From Moraxellaceae bacterium (lineage in GTDB: Bacteria; Pseudomonadota; Gammaproteobacteria; Pseudomonadales; Moraxellaceae), in assembly GCA_003543245.1 (NCBI GenBank), contig DPJB01000031.1:79273-98424 (forward strand): a DNA stretch of 19,152 bases, given 5' to 3'. The number at the start of each line of letters is the position of its first letter. Positions within the stretch are counted from its first letter, which is position 1. The notes below the pieces were generated by a model. That model did no database searches. It had not been told where the DNA came from and worked only from the letters and a program-made list of their open reading frames with translations. Of this stretch, positions 14,718 to 19,152 are shown piece by piece. The position numbers and the translations under genes are program-made.

Positions 14718-15020
14718 GTAATCATGGTTCATCTCGAAACAACAGGCGCTGCTATTAAATCCTTACAGAACAATAGGTTGGGATTTACTATCCCACCTAT
14801 CATCCTGGGCTGTACTCGGTAAGTCCACGGTAAGTCCAAGAAGATGCATGCAGATGCCGAGACCAATAGAAACGGTTAGGCACAGCAATTCAATTTTACA
14901 TGATGAGTCTCCTATTGGCTTATGTCTTAGATGAAGTGAGGTGATGCAGGGCGGGCGTGACCCCCGGACCTGTTAACCCCGCTTCTAGAGATAAGATAAG
15001 TGCGCTTCGGAGCGGCTGGC
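14718..15020. other. Non-coding island edge, 303 bases, with hairpin and inverted repeats
   Basis: No convincing gene was found between the tRNA scar and the radC stop. It holds a strong hairpin at 14773-14800 (ATAGGT-T-GGGAT paired with ATCCCACCTAT, 11 pairs with one bulged T and a 5-base loop), the tandem repeat described separately, and a spaced 7-bp inverted repeat, CCAATAG at 14863-14869 with CTATTGG at 14912-14918. Such structure next to an attachment site fits integrase or excisionase binding DNA, but this is inferred. Confidence 0.45.
14817..14838 (+). repeat. Tandem 11-bp direct repeat, two perfect copies
   Basis: CGGTAAGTCCA occurs twice head to tail at 14817-14827 and 14828-14838, about 100 bases inside the tRNA scar. 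Tyrosine integrases commonly use short direct repeats near the core site as arm-type binding sites, so that is the favoured reading. Confidence 0.6.
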
Positions 15021-15542
15021 TTAGAGCCACCCACGCTCAGCGAAGGAAACGGATTTAGTTCCACCGATAACAATATGGTCCAAGAGTCGAACCCCGACGA
15101 GATCGAGGGCCTTGGATAGTTGATCGGTTATCTGTCTATCAGCCGAGCTAGGTTCGGGCACACCGGATGGATGGTTGTGGCTACAGATGAGGGCTGCGGC
15201 ATTGAGTGCCAGCGCCCGTTTAATAACCTCGCGAGGATAAACACTCGCTGAGTCTATGGTTCCGACGAAAAGCTCCTCATAGGCCAGGACGCCATGTTGG
15301 CTGTCCAGGAATACGCATGAGAAAACCTCTCTATCTCGGGTACACAGCCTGGTTTGTAGGAAGCTTCTAGTGGTCGTTGGGCTATTCAGATAGCTGGATC
15401 TTTTGAACTGTTCTTCTAGCAGGCCTGAAGCAATTGATAGAAGTTCGTCCAATGTCACTGGTGCTGTTATCTGATACATCCCATTGGATGTTTCCAGAAG
15501 ACCCAGGCCAGTAGAAGAATGAGTGGAAGTCTGGTATTTCAT
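15021..15542 (-). CDS. Stand-alone RadC/JAB-domain protein
   Basis: A 173-residue protein of the RadC family (JAB/MPN metallohydrolase fold). The metal-site pattern is complete: Glu89/Glu90 in YEELFVGTID, then SHNHPSGVPEPSSAD with His122, His124 and Asp135. Chromosomal RadC proteins are about 220 residues with an N-terminal helix-hairpin-helix; this one is shorter, has an unrelated N-terminus and is the type carried by islands and prophages. Despite its name, the family has no established DNA-repair role. The start is the ATG at 15542, with GGAG about eleven bases upstream. It points toward the tRNA scar and diverges from the large ATPase gene across a 154-base region that contains nested inverted repeats. 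Whether it works with the ATPase is unknown. Confidence 0.9.
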   Translation of the reverse strand: MKYQTSTHSSTGLGLLETSNGMYQITAPVTLDELLSIASGLLEEQFKRSSYLNSPTTTRSFLQTRLCTRDREVFSCVFLDSQHGVLAYEELFVGTIDSASVYPREVIKRALALNAAALICSHNHPSGVPEPSSADRQITDQLSKALDLVGVRLLDHIVIGGTKSVSFAERGWL

Positions 15543-15574
15543 GATGGGCTTGCTCCATTTCGTTGTATAGACGA

Positions 15575-15649
15575 GAGGCGCAAGAGCAAAGGGGGTGGGG
15601 GCAGATTCAAACCTGCCCCCCTATTAATCAGTTTCACTCCATGCGCCTC
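15575..15649. repeat. Nested inverted repeats between radC and the ATPase gene
   Basis: An outer 8-bp inverted repeat, GAGGCGCA at 15575-15582 and TGCGCCTC at 15642-15649, encloses a perfect 8-bp hairpin, GGGGGCAG at 15597-15604 and CTGCCCCC at 15613-15620, with an 8-base loop. There is no gene here. It lies in the leader of either divergent gene and could be a folded RNA leader, an operator or a miniature-element relic. The element ends about 50 bases before the ATPase start. Confidence 0.5.
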
Positions 15650-15696
15650 CTGGAGCAGGGTCGGTGAATTTAGGGAAAGTAAGTGAAGGAGCTGAA

Positions 15697-18246
15697 ATGG
15701 TTGGCACAACAAGCACAAAAAAAGAGCTAATCGATTTTCTTTGGGATTGGGCAGATTCACATGGAGATTGGAGCAAGCTCCTGGTGGAGAAAGTGGTTTT
15801 CTCAGAAAGCCCGCTACCTCATGAGGATCGGGAGCTGGTATTCAACTATTTCCTACAGGCGTTGAGTCTTCATTCGGGATTGCCAAGCATAAATATTCAG
15901 AAGCCGGCATTTTCCCCTGCTCAAAAGAGAGTTGAGCTGGTCTCACTTTCAGATGTCTCTGGTGTAAATAGGCTGGCCGATGGGCAAACGATAAAGTTCG
16001 GTGAAAATCTCACCATCATTTATGGCGAGAATGGGACAGGGAAGACTGGATATGGGCGAATCTTAAAGTCGTTAGGATTCAGCTATGACGTAAAGAATGT
16101 GGTTCACCCGAATATCTATTCTGCGCCATCAGCAAAGAGCGCCATGATTAAGTTCAAGGCAAACTCTGATCCTGATGAATTCCAATGGAACGGAAACAAT
16201 AAGAATCCAGATCTTGAGTCAATATCAGTATTTAATAATAACTGCGTTCAGATATCACTAAACGATAGACACCTAATAGTTTCCCCCATGGGGTTTCATC
16301 TTTTTGGTTTGATTATCTCAGAGCTATCTGCTCTTGAAAAAATGCTGGATGCAAAGCTTGGGGCATACAAGATAAGCCTCGACTGGAGGACAAGTCTGCA
16401 TGCTGAAACTCCCCAGGAGAAATTTATTTCCTCTCTGTCGGGGAGCTCGCTAATCGCGACTCTAAATTCGATATCTACCTTCACTCTTGAGCAAGAGATA
16501 GCCCTTTTTGATAAGGAGGCTGAACTTGCGTCCTTAAATAAGGCAACTCTTCAGGCGGAGAAGTCCTCGCTTGATCTTCAGATTAATGAGATAAATGGAA
16601 TAAAAAAGAAGATTGATTCAATATCGGCTCTTTTTTCCGATGAGAATATTGGTGCGTTTTCCGGATATCTGAAAGAAATAGCAGATCTGGAAAGCATCTC
16701 CAGAAAGGGGCTTAAGGAAGTCGCCGAAGGCAATGGAATTAAGTTTTACGAAACAAAAGAGTTTCAGGATTTCATTCTGGCGGCTGAGAACTATGTTCGC
16801 TTGCTAGATAAGCCTGGTTATCCTGAAGTTGATGATGTTTGTGTGTACTGTAGGCAGCCGATTGATGAGGCATCTGGCGCGTTGCTGTCGAGCTACCGTG
16901 TCGTTCTAAATGATAAGACACAGGAAAATATTAGCGGCCTTAGGAATCTTAAAGACAACTTCATTAAGAAGGTCAGGCAGCTGGATGTTAGCCTTCAACT
17001 GCATCAGCCGTGCTTTGGGCTAGATGAGGCAAAGAAGCCTATGCAGCCTAAATGGCTTGCGCAGTATCACCAGGATATCAATAAGCTAAAGTCGATTCTT
17101 GTTGGTGAGGTTGAAGGGGATGCTTTCGTTGTTGATCACGAATCCGTAATTAAATTGATCAACGAAAAGGTAGAGGAGTTAAATTCTTCTATTGGCAAGA
17201 ACCAGACTAAGCTGGCTGATATTGATAAGGCATTCAGTGCGCTTACCTCAGAAATTAATGAGCTGAAGGATAGGAAGTTGCTATCCACAAAAATCTCCGA
17301 AGTTACGGAATGCATAAAGGAATTAAAGAGTCATTCAACGCTTAGCAAGAATCGTGGGAAATTTAACTCGAAGGCAATTAGTACAAAAACAACGCAAGCT
17401 CGTGAAGAGCTTGTTAGGCAAAATTTCAATGAAAGGTTCCAAGAGGAGCTTAAGCATCTCAGGAAAAGTCATATTCCCATTGATTTGAATTTTGGAACAT
17501 CAAAGGGGAATTCTCAGGTTATTCAGAGCATAAACTCACACGCTTTAACCGAGATTCTTAGTGAAGGGGAGCAGAAGGCTATTGCATTGGCGGAGTTTCT
17601 AACCGAGCTTCAACTGGACAATATCAGGGCTCCAGTGATATTTGATGATCCGGTAAACAGTTTAGATCATCATATTATTGATGATGTTGCCAGGCGCCTT
17701 CTTGGTCTCTCACGAGAAAGGCAGGTGGTAATATTCACTCATAGCGTCTTGCTGTTTAATAGTTTGCTTTACTTCTCGAAGACGCCTTCATGGAAGGATG
17801 TCGGTTCAACTTTCTACAATACAAGAAACGAATTTGAAAGCACTGGGGTTATTGCTCTGGCTGAAGAGGAAATTAATAAGCCGAAGGCATGCATTTCTAA
17901 GATAAATGCCCTGCTTAATAATTCTCCGAAAGATCAATCGGAAGAGAAGATAGCAAAGGAAGGATATGCTCTTCTGAGATCAGCCATTGAGCTTTGTGTT
18001 GAGCATGAAATTCTTCAGGGATCGGTGAAGCGATATCAGAAAAATATTGCTCTATCTGAGTTCGTTAAGATTGATGGCGAAAAGATCAATGACATCAAGG
18101 GTAGGTTAAATGAGATCTTTGAAAGGTGTTGCGGATTTATAAGTGCTCATAGTCATCCAGTCGAGGTTGCCAATACCCCAACCGTAATTGAATTGCGGAG
18201 CGATTTTGAGGATTTCAAAACGATTAGGGGATATTTTGTAACCTAA
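15697..18246 (+). CDS. Rad50/SMC-like AAA ATPase with CxxC hook, RloC/PrrC-like anticodon-nuclease candidate
   Basis: A large ATPase of 849 residues. Walker A is GENGTGKTG at 110-118, the ABC signature is LSEGEQKAIALAEF at 621-634, Walker B is VIFDDPVNSLDHH at 647-659, and a switch-like FTHS is at 680-683. Between them are long coiled coils and a CVYC pair at 382-385 that matches a zinc hook. This layout (AAA_13 class) and length fit RloC, a Rad50-like anticodon nuclease. The C-terminal 110 residues hold LLRSAIELCVEHEIL (Arg761, Glu765) and FISAHSHPVE (His818, His820), which recall the Arg-x3-Glu plus His triad of PrrC/RloC nucleases; that match is my inference. The ATG at 15697 has AAGGAG five bases upstream and is preferred over a GTG at 15664. 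Its AT-rich codon use differs sharply from the core genes to the left. It is probably a defence gene. Confidence 0.8.
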   Translation: MVGTTSTKKELIDFLWDWADSHGDWSKLLVEKVVFSESPLPHEDRELVFNYFLQALSLHSGLPSINIQKPAFSPAQKRVELVSLSDVSGVNRLADGQTIKFGENLTIIYGENGTGKTGYGRILKSLGFSYDVKNVVHPNIYSAPSAKSAMIKFKANSDPDEFQWNGNNKNPDLESISVFNNNCVQISLNDRHLIVSPMGFHLFGLIISELSALEKMLDAKLGAYKISLDWRTSLHAETPQEKFISSLSGSSLIATLNSISTFTLEQEIALFDKEAELASLNKATLQAEKSSLDLQINEINGIKKKIDSISALFSDENIGAFSGYLKEIADLESISRKGLKEVAEGNGIKFYETKEFQDFILAAENYVRLLDKPGYPEVDDVCVYCRQPIDEASGALLSSYRVVLNDKTQENISGLRNLKDNFIKKVRQLDVSLQLHQPCFGLDEAKKPMQPKWLAQYHQDINKLKSILVGEVEGDAFVVDHESVIKLINEKVEELNSSIGKNQTKLADIDKAFSALTSEINELKDRKLLSTKISEVTECIKELKSHSTLSKNRGKFNSKAISTKTTQAREELVRQNFNERFQEELKHLRKSHIPIDLNFGTSKGNSQVIQSINSHALTEILSEGEQKAIALAEFLTELQLDNIRAPVIFDDPVNSLDHHIIDDVARRLLGLSRERQVVIFTHSVLLFNSLLYFSKTPSWKDVGSTFYNTRNEFESTGVIALAEEEINKPKACISKINALLNNSPKDQSEEKIAKEGYALLRSAIELCVEHEILQGSVKRYQKNIALSEFVKIDGEKINDIKGRLNEIFERCCGFISAHSHPVEVANTPTVIELRSDFEDFKTIRGYFVT

Positions 18247-18272
18247 ACGCAAGAACTCTACCGTACCAAATG

Positions 18273-18301
18273 ATGCCTATAGTCCGAGGGCCTATAGGCA
18301 T
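18273..18301 (+). terminator. Probable transcription end hairpin after the ATPase gene
   Basis: ATGCCTATAG at 18273-18282 pairs perfectly with CTATAGGCAT at 18292-18301 around a 9-base loop, 26 bases after the ATPase stop. There is no real T-run after it, only TATAAG, so termination is likely weak or factor-assisted. Confidence 0.5.
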
Positions 18302-18468
18302 TATAAGTCAATCATGAGTCATCGTTCATGGTTCTTGTGATTAATCCATGGCTTACCCCGCAGGCCATTCGGAAGCAAAGTTTGTCTCGTTCGCAAAGAA
18401 CTTGGCTGGTCGTGGGTGCCTCTGCCATACGGTTTCGTTAGTATGCTCGTATAGAGCTCTCAGGGGGC

Positions 18469-18951
18469 TCAGTCTAGAGCCTGAACCAATTCTCCGCCCC
18501 GCAATAACTCCCACGTGGTTATGTATACAGTTTCAAGTCCACTTGATGAGTCGGATACGTAAACTTCAGCATCCCTATCTGCAATAGGCCGAAGCCAGGA
18601 CATATGACGAGAGTTATCAAGTGAGGCCGTTCCGATTTCTCCATTTGCTGATAGAAAAACAACAGGATATTTAACTCCTCGTGAATACATGGAATCGATA
18701 CCATTCTTGAGGTTATCCCAATCCACGTTAACGGCCGCAATCTGGCCAAAGGAGTGAATCAAGGCGGGCACAAACATATCCGCTAGCACCATTACATCAT
18801 CAATTATTAATACAACATCCTTCAGCGGAAGGGCCTTGAGAGCAGCGCTTATATTAGAAACATCATCTACCTCTAGTTTGGCCTTGATGTTCTCTAATCT
18901 ATGGCTTTTCTCGACTTCATTTAGAGTCATCTCTTTGGTTGCTACCCGCAT
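18469..18951 (-). CDS. Hypothetical protein, 160 aa, beside an IS3-family element
   Basis: I do not recognise this protein. It is 160 residues, acidic and soluble, with an Asp pair in a hydrophobic strand (VVLIIDDVMVLADM, about 46-59), a second strand VVFLSANGE near 97 and a conserved-looking C-terminal end (YITTWELLRGGELVQALD). The order of strands and helices loosely recalls a receiver-like fold, but the phospho-acceptor Asp is absent, so I would not call it one. The ATG at 18951 has GGGAGG about eleven bases upstream, and that sequence is at or inside the end of the neighbouring IS element. The frame stays open upstream for about 54 bases into the IS. The gene may therefore have lost its original 5' end to the insertion. 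It converges on the ATPase gene. Confidence 0.6.
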   Translation of the reverse strand: MRVATKEMTLNEVEKSHRLENIKAKLEVDDVSNISAALKALPLKDVVLIIDDVMVLADMFVPALIHSFGQIAAVNVDWDNLKNGIDSMYSRGVKYPVVFLSANGEIGTASLDNSRHMSWLRPIADRDAEVYVSDSSSGLETVYITTWELLRGGELVQALD

Positions 18952-18955
18952 GATC

Positions 18956-19152
18956 TCGACGTCCTCCCGCTTTTGAGTATCACGCGGCTTTAGAGTCCGG
19001 GGTTACTGTATCCGTTTTTCCAGCCAGTTTCCTGGCATAGGCAGTTGGCGTTAGCCCGCTCAATGATCGCTTGGGTCGCTCCTCGTTGTACTCCCGCCGC
19101 CATTGCTCAATCACCACCTTCGCGTGCGGCAGGCTGGTGAACCAGTGCTCGT
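18956..19152 (-). mobile_element. IS3-family insertion sequence, transposase-end portion
   Basis: The transposase 3' end and about 25 further bases form the right-hand (transcription-downstream) part of an IS3-family element; the rest is beyond the window. I place the tip near 18956-18966, where the GACGTCCTCCCGC stretch has the G/C-rich look of an IS3 terminal repeat. The opposite end is not visible, so neither the repeat nor target duplication can be checked. Confidence 0.6.
18980..19152 (-). CDS. IS3-family transposase OrfB, C-terminal part
   Basis: Translation of the reverse strand up to the TGA at 18980-18982 gives EHWFTSLPHAKVVIEQWRRE, then YNEERPKRSLSGLTPTAYAR and a short tail ending SKAA. 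The HWF, YNxxRP and SLxGLTPxAYA patterns are the hallmark C-terminus of OrfB (DDE integrase core, rve_3) in IS3-family elements. Only the last 57 residues are in the window; the catalytic DDE residues lie upstream, beyond 19152. An intact OrfB is about 270-290 residues, translated as OrfAB through a -1 frameshift. I cannot tell whether this copy is intact. Confidence 0.9.
   Translation of the reverse strand, partial: EHWFTSLPHAKVVIEQWRREYNEERPKRSLSGLTPTAYARKLAGKTDTVTPDSKAA

Larger units (their letters stand above)
14672..19152. mobile_element. Left end of an integrated genomic island at tRNA-Arg(CCG)
   Basis: The left junction is the tRNA-Arg fragment. To its right the DNA is visibly richer in A and T, uses codons such as ATA, AGA and AGG more freely, and carries typical island cargo: a stand-alone RadC protein, a Rad50-like ATPase and an IS3-family transposase. 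No integrase is present within the window, so the right end, the integrase and the rebuilt tRNA should be beyond 19152. The island reading is an inference from the scar, composition and gene content together. Confidence 0.7.

Noticed and set aside
14672..14760. A complete tRNA-Arg gene
   Set aside because: No D arm, no 5' acceptor strand and a mismatched anticodon stem beyond 14717; only the 3' part is present.
14980..15020. Terminator after radC
   Set aside because: Only a four-pair stem (CGCT/AGCG) without a T-run on the radC strand.
15539..15760. 73-codon minus-strand frame between radC and the ATPase gene
   Set aside because: It starts inside the ATPase coding region, is Leu/Pro-rich and spans the nested repeats; no ribosome site seen.
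18328..18441. Possible 37-codon plus-strand peptide (MVLVINPWLTPQAIRK...) and an overlapping 79-codon frame from 18348
   Set aside because: No ribosome site, no known family, and the longer frame runs antisense into the 160-aa gene. Too weak to annotate.
1..19152. CRISPR array, rRNA or a full prophage module
   Set aside because: No regularly spaced repeats, no rRNA-like sequence, and no phage structural genes were seen.

Overview
The window looks like chromosome from a moderately GC-rich gammaproteobacterium. The divergent ilvA/rpiA pair and the style of the metabolic and c-di-GMP genes suggest this; no rRNA or other marker lets me go finer. There are three zones.

Zone 1 (1-10209) is core and metabolic DNA. 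The start of ilvA (minus) diverges from rpiA (plus). A minus-strand run (7149 down to 1189) then encodes, in transcription order: a small exported protein, an ArsP_1-type permease, a CxxC mini-thioredoxin, an FdsB/NuoF-like flavoprotein and a molybdenum formate dehydrogenase alpha subunit. The last two make a compact NAD-linked formate dehydrogenase with no separate FdsG, and with the FdsA His-Cys3 cluster site missing. A BaiN/YhiN-like flavoprotein diverges from this run. After it come two eroded genes (8575-9418): a scrap of a PLP enzyme and a Tat-exported aldonolactone-oxidase-like FAD protein with frameshifts and a large internal deletion. A 229-aa cysteine-rich protein of unknown function follows.

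Zone 2 (10356-14628) is a same-strand signalling cluster: a soluble PAS histidine kinase, a receiver protein with a short non-DNA-binding tail, and a 733-aa LOV-GGDEF-EAL-receiver protein. The LOV photoactive cysteine, the GGDEF site and its I-site are intact; the EAL domain has Glu in place of the first Asp of DDFG. Kinase, receiver and light-sensing c-di-GMP enzyme probably form one pathway.

Zone 3 (14672-19152) is foreign DNA. A 3' fragment of a tRNA-Arg(CCG) gene, on the minus strand and without its 5' half, marks the left junction of an integrated island. Beyond it the DNA is visibly more AT-rich and contains a tandem 11-bp repeat, hairpins, a stand-alone RadC/JAB protein, a Rad50-like ATPase with a CxxC hook that resembles RloC-type anticodon nucleases, an unrecognised 160-aa protein and the 3' end of an IS3-family transposase running off the right edge. 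The island's integrase and the intact tRNA-Arg should lie beyond 19152. The best candidates for new biology are the RloC-like ATPase locus and the LOV/c-di-GMP cluster.
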